A DNA stretch of 6,568 bases from an uncultured Saprospiraceae bacterium (GTDB taxonomy: Bacteria > Bacteroidota > Bacteroidia > Chitinophagales > Saprospiraceae). The notes under the pieces were generated by a model, which did not search any database, was not told the origin of the DNA, and worked only from the letters and a program-made list of their open reading frames with translations. Below, piece after piece: positions 1 through 5,885 of the stretch. The DNA lies in contig CALDEN010000285.1 in the NCBI GenBank assembly GCA_937942405.1, positions 1 through 6,568 of the forward strand, read 5' to 3'. A program made the translations under genes and the position numbers. Numbering within the stretch: position 1 is the stretch's first letter; every line of letters begins with the position of its first letter.

Positions 1-135
1 CATTCCTGGCACATACAAGTGGTGATGACAGAATCCACATCCATATTCTCCTACGGCCAAATATAAACGCGAATTCTTAGTCTGCAGAGACTTTTTCTTA
101 ACTTTAGTTGTGGAGTTGGACGTGGACTCTGCATA
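1..135 (-). CDS. Doubtful partial reading frame with a Cys/His-rich motif, running off the left edge
   Basis: On the minus strand a frame is open from just after tandem stops (TAA TGA, ending at 136) to the window edge, about 45 codons. Its peptide has ordinary protein composition and includes GCGFCHHHLYVPGM, whose CxxC followed by three His could bind a metal. There is no ATG in this frame until the last codon of the window (3..1). A TTG at 60..58 is the only evident alternative start in the clearly coding-looking part. A competing frame from an ATG at 134..132 is also open to the edge, but its product is Arg/Trp-rich and looks unnatural. It follows arsM on the same strand after about 100 bp and could be a downstream operon partner. 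It may instead be a remnant with a frameshifted or lost start, or the coding part may begin outside the window. I do not recognise a family. Confidence 0.3.
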
Positions 136-237
136 TCATTATTCGTTGTGTGTAATTAAAGCGAATGTGTCGTACTGATATAGCTTTAAATTCCACAAGC
201 AATAATAAATCCCCAACTACCAATCACAATAGCCGCC

Positions 238-1290
238 CTAACAACAAGGAACCCCATCTCCACCTTCACTTTCTGCAAAAGGCATATTACCTCCACATCC
301 TTCAAAGATGCCATAGTGGGTATCCCAGGTGCCGAAAAATTCAAAATGATCCGCAAATCGAGTATCGGCCAGCATCTTATAGGTGTTGCCACAGACAGTG
401 ATCATCTTGCCAGTAGGGAAGTGGTGGTGATCGTCTAGATCGTACGCATTGTGCTTACCCGTTATCGTGCCTTTGTATCGTACGGACTGGCCATAATCTT
501 CACAATCGCTTTCTAGACCATCGATTTTAAATAGGCGATAGGTAACTGAGTAGAATTTTATATTTCCGATTTTTTCTTGTAGCTCCTCGTTTTCTACAGT
601 GATGGGATGACTCTCGGTCACACGAGGGTCTGTAAAGCCGGCTCCTTTGGCATAGTTGAGGAAATCATTCCAGTAAAGAGCACCACTCAGGCACTCTCCC
701 CAGAGGACAGGGTCTTTCTGGAGTTCTTCTTTTATACGTCGATCGCTGTATACATCACTAAAGTACATTTCGCCTCCAGGCTTAAGAAGTTCATACGCAT
801 CACGGAGTACTTTCTTTTTATCCAGAGCTAAGTTGATGACACAGTTAGATATAATCAGGTCAAAGCTTCCTTTTTCTAAATCCAGAGAATCTAGATTGTC
901 GATATTGCCTTTGATGAACTTTACATTTGGAGTCTTGAACCCAAATTTTTCTGTGTGGTAATCGATGTGCTTATTGGCCACAGCCAGCTGCTCATCCGTC
1001 ATGTCTACGCCTATCACCTCGCCGTCTTGTCCTACGAGGCTAGATGCGATATAGCAGTCACGTCCACTCCCAGAGCCCAGGTCTAGAACCTTAAGCCCGT
1101 CGAGCTGATAGGGTATCGTCAATCCACAGCCATAATACTTTATCATCACCTCATCATGTATCTGTGCCATGATGGCTTTTATATGCTTAGGTGGCTCCTC
1201 TATGGTGCAACAGGCATTGGTCTTTAAGTCCTCGTTGGTCTGTAGTTCTTTACCGTAGTAGTCTTTTACTTCATCGTGCTTAACACTCAT
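238..1290 (-). CDS. arsM: Arsenite S-adenosylmethionine methyltransferase (ArsM-type)
   Basis: A 350-residue cytoplasmic class I SAM methyltransferase, predicted to transfer methyl groups from SAM to thiol-bound As(III), giving methylated arsenicals (detoxification or the first step towards organoarsenicals). SAM motif I is VLDLGSGSGR (residues 68-77), the acidic ribose-binding loop is GVDMT (94-98), and the post-motif segment LKPGGEMYFSDVY spans 169-181. Cysteines 27, 55 (in YYGCGL), 150 (in SNCVINL) and 200 (in GECLSGALY) match the four arsenic-site cysteines of algal CmArsM (C44, C72, C174, C224): the spacings 28 and 50 are the same within each pair. Additional cysteines are C28, C79, C263, C300, C332 and a terminal C349-C350 pair. 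Length suits the longer ArsM forms with a C-terminal extension (about 240-350). The ATG at 1290 is favoured because a consensus -7 box lies 28 bp upstream. It is transcribed divergently from the protease and phosphate-uptake genes. Arsenic rather than generic methylation is inferred from the cysteines. Confidence 0.9.
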   Translation of the reverse strand: MSVKHDEVKDYYGKELQTNEDLKTNACCTIEEPPKHIKAIMAQIHDEVMIKYYGCGLTIPYQLDGLKVLDLGSGSGRDCYIASSLVGQDGEVIGVDMTDEQLAVANKHIDYHTEKFGFKTPNVKFIKGNIDNLDSLDLEKGSFDLIISNCVINLALDKKKVLRDAYELLKPGGEMYFSDVYSDRRIKEELQKDPVLWGECLSGALYWNDFLNYAKGAGFTDPRVTESHPITVENEELQEKIGNIKFYSVTYRLFKIDGLESDCEDYGQSVRYKGTITGKHNAYDLDDHHHFPTGKMITVCGNTYKMLADTRFADHFEFFGTWDTHYGIFEGCGGNMPFAESEGGDGVPCC

Positions 1291-1318
1291 AGGTATGTAC
1301 TTGATACTTTATCGACCG

Positions 1319-1326
1319 CAAAGATA
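1319..1326 (-). promoter_or_regulatory. Candidate arsM -7 promoter box (TATCTTTG)
   Basis: On the minus strand TATCTTTG matches all fixed positions of the Bacteroidota -7 consensus TAnnTTTG. It would start transcription about 20 bp before the arsM ATG, giving a short leader. I see no clear TTG-type -33 element at the expected distance upstream, so promoter strength or activator need is unknown. Confidence 0.5.
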
Positions 1327-1396
1327 ATTTAAATAAGAGCTAGTTTATGTCCTAGAGCGAACTGTTCTATAGCTATAAAGAATAAAAAATAGGCAT

Positions 1397-1444
1397 CAAT
1401 TACTCGGAATAATAGTGTGCAATTTTTCCAATTAAGAGTAATTG
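1397..1444. repeat. CAATTACTC / GAGTAATTG inverted repeat with an internal CAATTA palindrome
   Basis: CAATTACTC (1397-1405) is the exact reverse complement of GAGTAATTG (1436-1444), giving 9-bp arms around a 30-bp spacer. A third copy of the core, CAATTA (1429-1434), faces TAATTG (1439-1444) across AGAG and makes a compact 6-4-6 palindrome. The group lies 70-120 bp upstream of the arsM promoter box and about 115 bp upstream of the protease promoter. It could be an operator for a dimeric regulator. It is AT-rich, so chance cannot be excluded. Confidence 0.3.
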
Positions 1445-1522
1445 TACCTGTAGGTTAAAACTAGAAATAATTCACGGATAAACGGCAAATCTACTTACTA
1501 ATATTACGAGAAGATCACCCCA

Positions 1523-1566
1523 ATGTTAAGCCAACGTTAACAAAGTATTAAGCCGATGTTGGCAAA
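1523..1566 (+). promoter_or_regulatory. Four tandem 11-bp TTAA-centred units, PhoB-box-like array
   Basis: Four contiguous units of exactly 11 bp can be read: ATGTTAAGCCA (1523), ACGTTAACAAA (1534), GTATTAAGCCG (1545) and ATGTTGGCAAA (1556). The TTAA cores recur at 1526, 1537 and 1548, and become TTGG at 1559. Units 1+2 and 3+4 form a 22-bp pair repeat. Direct repeats with 11-bp phasing beside the -35/-33 region are the known architecture of Pho boxes bound by PhoB-type OmpR-family regulators. The base sequence differs from the E. coli box. A related copy lies before the phosphate porin gene, which supports phosphate control by inference. An alternative reading is a palindromic operator, GTTAA-N7-TTAAC (1525-1541). 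Confidence 0.55.
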
Positions 1567-1589
1567 TTGCTCAATTGGCCCTATATTTA
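1559..1589 (+). promoter_or_regulatory. Candidate promoter of the aspartyl protease gene
   Basis: TTG at 1559-1561 and TATATTTA at 1582-1589 are separated by 20 bp. This fits the Bacteroidota -33 (TTG) and -7 (TAnnTTTG, one mismatch at the last base) arrangement. The -33 lies inside the fourth 11-bp unit, so an activator bound to the array would contact RNA polymerase. Transcription would begin about 15-20 bp before the ATG at 1613, which argues against the earlier in-frame ATG at 1556 as the translation start. Confidence 0.45.
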
Positions 1590-1612
1590 GGTATACCGTT
1601 TTTAAGGCAAGT

Positions 1613-2491
1613 ATGATTAAAGCTTTTTATATTACATTTTTATCTATGTGTATGGGGTTCGTTCTCAATGCAAAAGAGAATGTAGATACTGCTATCTATA
1701 CAATCCCATTTGTTAAAGCTCATGGATTAATACTCTTAGAGTCACAAATAAATGAGGATAAGGGTTTTTTCATTTTTGACACTGGAGCTGATGCCTTATT
1801 ATTGAATTCTAATTATAATGAGTCTAAGCATAATAATCAACAAGTAGAATTTCAAAGCCTTACGGGTGTAGTCAATAGCAGCGAGCTGGATCTGCAGAAT
1901 ATTACATTAGGAGATTATTCGATTAATAATATAGAAGCATATAGCGTAGATCTATCAGAGATTGAGGCATTAGCAGATCGTAAATTATTAGGTATTATCG
2001 GAGCATCGATACTCAACTCTGATGTCGTCCATATAGATAATCGTAAGCACATCATACAGTTGCTGCCGAGAACAGCTAAAGATTTTTTAAATGATAGATC
2101 ACTCGTTAAATCTGAGATCGGAGTCATTAATGGTATTCCGATCATCCCGATTACGATTAAAGGGAAACCGTATGCTTTTGGCTTAGATACTGGATCTTCG
2201 GTATCGCTTATAAGTTCAGAATTAGTAAAGGCAGGCGTCTTTAAAGAGAAATCTAAGGAGTTAGTATTACGTACAGCTGCGGATAATACTACTATATCTA
2301 AAGTATATAGTGTCGATAAAGTGCGAATTGCCAATCTCAGTATAGAAGCATTGGAATTCGGAGAGAGCTCATTTAAGGAGATCAATGCTGAACTGGGAAT
2401 CCATCTAGATGGCATACTCAGTATAGATCAGATTCCAGCTGATGATATCTATATAGATCTATATAATGGCTTGATATTTATAAATATATAG
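1613..2491 (+). CDS. Secreted retropepsin-like aspartyl protease with two DTG motifs
   Basis: A 292-residue predicted exported protein. Residues 1-20 (MIKAFYITFLSMCMGFVLNA) form a Sec signal peptide with likely cleavage after LNA. Two similar lobes follow, each with a catalytic signature: FDTGAD (D56) and LDTGSS (D192). Each lobe also has a following hydrophobic-Gly segment (LLGIIGASIL, 125-134; LDGILSIDQI, 265-274). Two DTG half-sites in one chain imply an intramolecular pepsin-like active site, unlike the homodimeric viral retropepsins. No PDZ domain is visible, though many Bacteroidota relatives carry one. The frame extends upstream to an ATG at 1556, but that start lies within the 11-bp repeat array and upstream of the likely promoter -7 box, and would put 19 residues before the signal peptide. 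The ATG at 1613 is therefore preferred. Substrate and physiological role are unknown. The PhoB-like array upstream suggests induction with phosphate uptake (inference). Confidence 0.85.
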   Translation: MIKAFYITFLSMCMGFVLNAKENVDTAIYTIPFVKAHGLILLESQINEDKGFFIFDTGADALLLNSNYNESKHNNQQVEFQSLTGVVNSSELDLQNITLGDYSINNIEAYSVDLSEIEALADRKLLGIIGASILNSDVVHIDNRKHIIQLLPRTAKDFLNDRSLVKSEIGVINGIPIIPITIKGKPYAFGLDTGSSVSLISSELVKAGVFKEKSKELVLRTAADNTTISKVYSVDKVRIANLSIEALEFGESSFKEINAELGIHLDGILSIDQIPADDIYIDLYNGLIFINI

Positions 2492-2534
2492 CCATTCCCT
2501 CAGCTAATGGGAGCCTTTCTTAGAGGTATTCAGT

Positions 2535-2580
2535 TTATTTGCCTCGCTTTTTCTGATTAATCGCATATAATTATTTGCCT
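2535..2580 (+). repeat. Short direct repeat TTATTTGCCT
   Basis: TTATTTGCCT occurs at 2535-2544 and again, identical, at 2571-2580. It sits in the 235-bp gap between the protease gene and the porin start. No open frame, RNA gene or convincing terminator is seen in the gap before the TTAA element. The repeat is short and AT-rich and may be fortuitous. Confidence 0.2.
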
Positions 2581-2654
2581 TAAGACTAGTTATTCTTTCT
2601 CTCAGATAGAAGTATTCATACAATATATTAGTCTAGTATCCGACCATTTACAGG

Positions 2655-2683
2655 CTTACGCCAAAAGTTAACATTGGCTTAAT
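2655..2683 (-). promoter_or_regulatory. PhoB-box-like TTAA element upstream of the phosphate porin
   Basis: On the minus strand, ATTAAGCCAATGTTAAC (2683-2667) matches 15 of 17 bases of the protease array sequence at 1525-1541 and 14 of 17 of its second copy at 1547-1563. A further related unit (GTAAGC) lies beyond it at 2660-2655, 12 bp out of the next TTAA. TTAA cores are at 2668 and 2679, again exactly 11 bp apart. Relative to the downstream gene the element is inverted compared with the protease array. It immediately precedes and overlaps the predicted porin promoter. Because the downstream genes import phosphate, a PhoB-type regulator is the natural candidate, by inference. Confidence 0.5.
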
Positions 2684-2701
2684 ATAGCATCTCTTAATTT
2701 G
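2674..2701 (+). promoter_or_regulatory. Candidate promoter of the porin and Na/Pi symporter operon
   Basis: TTAATTTG at 2694-2701 differs from TAnnTTTG at one position and is followed by C, the preferred pyrimidine. A TTG at 2674-2676 lies 17 bp upstream, slightly closer than the usual 19-21. The -33 overlaps the TTAA element. Transcription would start near 2708, about 20 bp before the ATG at 2727. Confidence 0.45.
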
Positions 2702-2726
2702 CATACTGGAAAAATTGCAAAACCAA

Positions 2727-3938
2727 ATGAAAAAGTATTTAGTAGCGACAGCTGTTGCTTTGGTGCTCTTTACCTGTGATGTTATGGCACAGATAAAAGC
2801 TCCAAAATTCGGAAAAGGCCTTCAAATAATGGCACAAGATTCATCATATTCTATGAAGATAGGATTCAGATTCCAAACCTTGTTTTTGGGACAATATGAT
2901 GTAGTAGGTGGAGATTTAGGTTCTTTAGAAAATCGAGAATCCAGAGTTTTTATCAGAAGATCCAGATTGAAGTTTGGAGGCTTCGCTTTTAGCCCTAAGC
3001 TCAAGTATAAAGCAGAGCTCGCCTTATCTAATAGAGACAATGGCGGTGGGAACAGTTCTAACTTCAGTAATGCTGCTAACATAATATTAGATGCATTTGT
3101 GGAGTGGAATTTTTATGAGAACTTTTCTGTCTGGGTAGGACAAGGGAAAATGCCAGGAAATAGAGAACGAGTGATCTCATCTGGAAATTTACAGTTTGTA
3201 GATCGATCTAGATTAAATTCTAGATTTACGCTGGATCGGGATGTAGGGATCATGCTTAAGCACCATCATACATTCGGAGATCGATTTATCTTAAAGGAGA
3301 TTATCGCTTATTCTTCAGGAGAAGGAAAGAATTTAACCTCATCTAACGTAGGAGGTGCGGCACTGACAATGAAGATAGAAGCTTTACCTTTTGGAAATTT
3401 TGCATCTAAAGGAGATTATATAGGTGCTGCCGTAAAAAGAGAATCAGAGCCTAAATTGGCAATAGCTGTAGCCTATGATGTAAATAAAGATGCAGGAAGA
3501 GAGCGAGGAAGAAAAGGAAGCTTTATCGTCAATCCTACCGGTGATTTCATGGCTCATGATTTGAGAAATCTACATATAGATATGATGTTTAAATACCAAG
3601 GAATATCATTTATGGGAGAGTATGCTCACACATCTACAGATGAAGGGCCATTTGTCTACAATGAAGAAGGTACAGAGATCGGAACGTATTATACCGGAAC
3701 TGGTGTAAATCTGGCTTTGGGATATATGTTTAAGAGTAACTGGGAGATTGCTGGAAGATGGACAGATATAAAACCAGAAGAAGGTGTGGCTAGTAACGAG
3801 ACACAGTATACCTTAGGATTATCTAAGTATGTAGTAGGACATAAGTTAAAAGTACAATCTGATATAACATACCGAGCGATAGAGACGAGTGATAATGACG
3901 AATTAATTTACAGAATGCAAATGGATATCCATTTTTAA
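2727..3938 (+). CDS. Phosphate-selective porin O/P family outer membrane protein
   Basis: A 403-residue outer membrane beta-barrel of the OprP/OprO family, predicted to let phosphate (or polyphosphate) cross the outer membrane. A signal peptide spans residues 1 to about 21 (MKKYLVATAVALVLFTCDVMA, cleavage before QIK). Family-like segments are FRFQTLFLGQYD (47-58), the basic strand FIRRSRLKFGGFAF (75-88) with YKAELAL (94-100), and VGQGKMPGNRERVISSG (137-153). Alternating amphipathic strands run to the C-terminus, which ends in Phe (MDIHF) as is typical for BAM-assembled barrels. The basic residues R77, R78 and R80 lie where the family has pore arginines, but assignment to the anion ladder is inference. 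An in-frame TTG at 2715 would extend the protein by four residues. The ATG at 2727 is preferred because it places the signal peptide n-region normally. The Na/Pi symporter gene follows after 48 bp, so co-transcription is likely. Confidence 0.87.
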   Translation: MKKYLVATAVALVLFTCDVMAQIKAPKFGKGLQIMAQDSSYSMKIGFRFQTLFLGQYDVVGGDLGSLENRESRVFIRRSRLKFGGFAFSPKLKYKAELALSNRDNGGGNSSNFSNAANIILDAFVEWNFYENFSVWVGQGKMPGNRERVISSGNLQFVDRSRLNSRFTLDRDVGIMLKHHHTFGDRFILKEIIAYSSGEGKNLTSSNVGGAALTMKIEALPFGNFASKGDYIGAAVKRESEPKLAIAVAYDVNKDAGRERGRKGSFIVNPTGDFMAHDLRNLHIDMMFKYQGISFMGEYAHTSTDEGPFVYNEEGTEIGTYYTGTGVNLALGYMFKSNWEIAGRWTDIKPEEGVASNETQYTLGLSKYVVGHKLKVQSDITYRAIETSDNDELIYRMQMDIHF

Positions 3939-3986
3939 TTTATACTTTCAAACCAAACGTTTAAAATAATAATACCAAATTTAGAA

Positions 3987-5807
3987 ATGAAAAATATACT
4001 TTCAAACAAATTTTTAAAAGTAGCATTCTCTTTTTTAGTGATTATGCTTGTAAGCTCCACTTCGATATGGGCCAAAGGGGACGCCGAAGGGGTGAGTTTT
4101 GGGTTTTGGGATGTAGTACAAATTGTAGGATCTCTTGCTTTTTTCATCTATGGTATGAAAATGATGAGCGATGGTATCCAAAGAGCTGCTGGTTCTCAAA
4201 TGAGGAATATTTTGAGAACGATGACTAAGAATCGATATCTCGGCGTTTTTACAGGTTTCTTAATTACAGCTTTGGTACAATCATCATCTGCAACGACAGT
4301 GATGACCGTTTCTTTTGTTAATGCAGGACTTTTAACCCTTCTCGAATCTGCAGGGGTAATGATGGGTGCAAACATAGGAACAACGGTTACAGGATGGATA
4401 ATCGCAATTCTGGGTTTTAAAGTAAAGCTTAGTGCTTATTCTATTCCTTTATTTGCTATAGGTGTACCGATGTTGTTTACAAGCAGTGGAAAGAAAAAAT
4501 ACTGGGGAGAGTTTTTAGTAGGGTTTGCAATATTGTTTTTAGGGCTTTCATATTTAAAAAATTCAGTTCCAGATATTGGCGGAAGTGAAGCTTTGGCTTG
4601 GATAGAAAGTTTTGCAGCTTATGGAATATGGTCTAGAATATTTTTTGTTTTTGTAGGAGCCTTGGTAACAATTATAGTTCAATCTTCTAGTGCTGCTATG
4701 GCGATTACTTTGACCTTAGTATATGCAGGATGGCTGCCCTTAGAAGTTGCGGCCGCCATGGTACTAGGTGAAAATATAGGAACTACAATCACCGCAGAAT
4801 TGGCCTCATTAGTAGGAAATACAAATGCAAAAAGATCTGCCAGAATTCATTCTATGTTCAATCTGATAGGAGTAACGTGGATGGTGTTTTTATTGCCTTG
4901 GGCGATGGAATTAATTACGACAATTGTTGAAAATTTCACATACATTTTTGAGAGTAATGCAAAGTTAAAAACAAAGGATTTAAATTCTGTGGACATCATG
5001 AATACGTATAAATTGGCGGCATTCCATACGTTGTTCAATATTGCTAATGTACTCTTACTCCTTGCTTTTGTACCATGGTTGGTAAGAATGGCTATTAAGA
5101 CTGTTCCTCAAAAAGAGGGAGAAGATGGATTAGATACACTTAAGTTTATTGATTCTGCAAACAGGACTCCAGAATTAGCTACTGTAGAATTGCAAAAAGA
5201 AGTTGCTAGATATGGAGAGATTACAACGAGAATGTTAGGTTTCAGTAAGGAACTTATTAATTCTACAGATAATAAAGAGAGTCTTACATTGATCGCTAAA
5301 CTGCGAAAATATGAGGACGTCACAGATAAGTTTGAAAAAGAGATTACAGAGTACATTACAAATCTATCAGACAAAGAAATGACGCACAAGACGAGTATTC
5401 GTTTGAGAAGTTTCTTCAATATCTGTAATGATATGGAGCGTATCGGAGATATATTCTACCAACTAGCTAAGTCTGTAGAATCTAAGATGAATAGAAAAAT
5501 TTATTTTATTCCAGAACAACGTGAGCAGTTAAATGAACTGATCGAAATCGTAAGTAGAGCATTCGATGAGATGAACCATAATCTTAATCTTCAGACGTAT
5601 GACGATGTATCACTTAGTAAGTGTTATGAGCTAGAAGACGAGATTAACGTTCAGAGAAATTCTATGAGATCTTATAACCAAGAGCATCTCGGAAATGATA
5701 CGTATAACGTAAACTCTGCCATGGTATTTACAAACTTGTTTTCTTCTTTAGAAAGAGTAGGAGACCACATTGTAAATATTAATGAATCAGCAGCAGGAGA
5801 GATTTAA
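3987..5807 (+). CDS. Na+/phosphate cotransporter (NptA/YjbB type) with C-terminal PhoU-like domain
   Basis: A 606-residue inner membrane symporter that takes up inorganic phosphate with sodium. Two inverted Na/Pi-cotransporter repeats are clear. The first has QSSSATT (98-104) and GANIGTT (127-133). The second has QSSSAAM (232-238) and GENIGTT (261-267). The QSSS motifs are the family's substrate and ion site. The N-terminus (residues 1-29, ending SSTSIWA) resembles a signal sequence ahead of the first core helix (about 43-60). The last membrane segments are near 291-315 and 341-370. Residues about 395-606 form a helical PhoU-like domain with two acidic metal-binding signatures, MERIGD (483-488) and LERVGD (588-593). 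The fused PhoU tail probably gates or regulates transport. It lies 48 bp behind the porin and the leader is A/T-rich with no strong separate promoter, so the two probably form an operon ending at the hairpin after the gene. No pst genes are in view. Confidence 0.93.
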   Translation: MKNILSNKFLKVAFSFLVIMLVSSTSIWAKGDAEGVSFGFWDVVQIVGSLAFFIYGMKMMSDGIQRAAGSQMRNILRTMTKNRYLGVFTGFLITALVQSSSATTVMTVSFVNAGLLTLLESAGVMMGANIGTTVTGWIIAILGFKVKLSAYSIPLFAIGVPMLFTSSGKKKYWGEFLVGFAILFLGLSYLKNSVPDIGGSEALAWIESFAAYGIWSRIFFVFVGALVTIIVQSSSAAMAITLTLVYAGWLPLEVAAAMVLGENIGTTITAELASLVGNTNAKRSARIHSMFNLIGVTWMVFLLPWAMELITTIVENFTYIFESNAKLKTKDLNSVDIMNTYKLAAFHTLFNIANVLLLLAFVPWLVRMAIKTVPQKEGEDGLDTLKFIDSANRTPELATVELQKEVARYGEITTRMLGFSKELINSTDNKESLTLIAKLRKYEDVTDKFEKEITEYITNLSDKEMTHKTSIRLRSFFNICNDMERIGDIFYQLAKSVESKMNRKIYFIPEQREQLNELIEIVSRAFDEMNHNLNLQTYDDVSLSKCYELEDEINVQRNSMRSYNQEHLGNDTYNVNSAMVFTNLFSSLERVGDHIVNINESAAGEI

Positions 5808-5827
5808 AAAAGCTTATTTATTAAATA

Positions 5828-5869
5828 GAAAAGATCAGCATATGTATAGTTTCATATGTTGATCTTTTC
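5828..5869 (+). terminator. Strong hairpin terminator after the Na/Pi symporter gene
   Basis: GAAAAGATCAGCATATG (5828-5844) pairs over its full 17 bp with CATATGTTGATCTTTTC (5853-5869), with one G-T wobble at 5838/5859, around an 8-base loop (TATAGTTT). The 3' arm ends TCTTTTC, so an RNA would finish the stem in a short U run, and the A-rich 5' arm makes it work on the other strand too. It begins 20 bp after the symporter stop and ends 16 bp before the chrA ATG. It therefore terminates the phosphate operon and sits directly in front of chrA. Confidence 0.8.
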
Positions 5870-5885
5870 AGTTTAAGTCTTTAGT

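Noticed and set aside
153..192. Possible arsM terminator, AATTAAAGC with GCTTTAAATT
   Set aside because: The stem is AT-rich with a bulge, the loop is 20 bases, and no U tract follows on the minus strand.
165..401. Plus-strand open frame overlapping the 3' end of arsM
   Set aside because: The product is low-complexity (Asn, His, Tyr, Arg) and mostly antisense to arsM, with no promoter or family motif.
607..831. Plus-strand open frame of 74 codons antisense to arsM
   Set aside because: It lies wholly inside arsM, has no family-like motif, and arsM has a full set of conserved residues on the other strand.
1368..1377. 10-bp palindrome TATAGCTATA
   Set aside because: A short AT-rich palindrome of this kind is expected by chance, and it has no spacing relation to a promoter box.
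1915..2415. Minus-strand open frame of 166 codons within the protease gene
   Set aside because: It is the opposite-strand shadow of a gene with two clear DTG motifs. Its product is Ser/Leu/Ile-rich with no recognisable domain or signal.
2488..2512. Possible terminator after the protease (CCATT...AATGG)
   Set aside because: Only a 5-bp stem with a 9-base loop and no clean U run. Too weak to call.
2727..2790. Lipoprotein signal in the porin leader (LFTC)
   Set aside because: Thr, not Gly/Ala/Ser, precedes the Cys, and the hydrophobic stretch continues to a normal signal peptidase I site (VMA-Q). The protein is a barrel.
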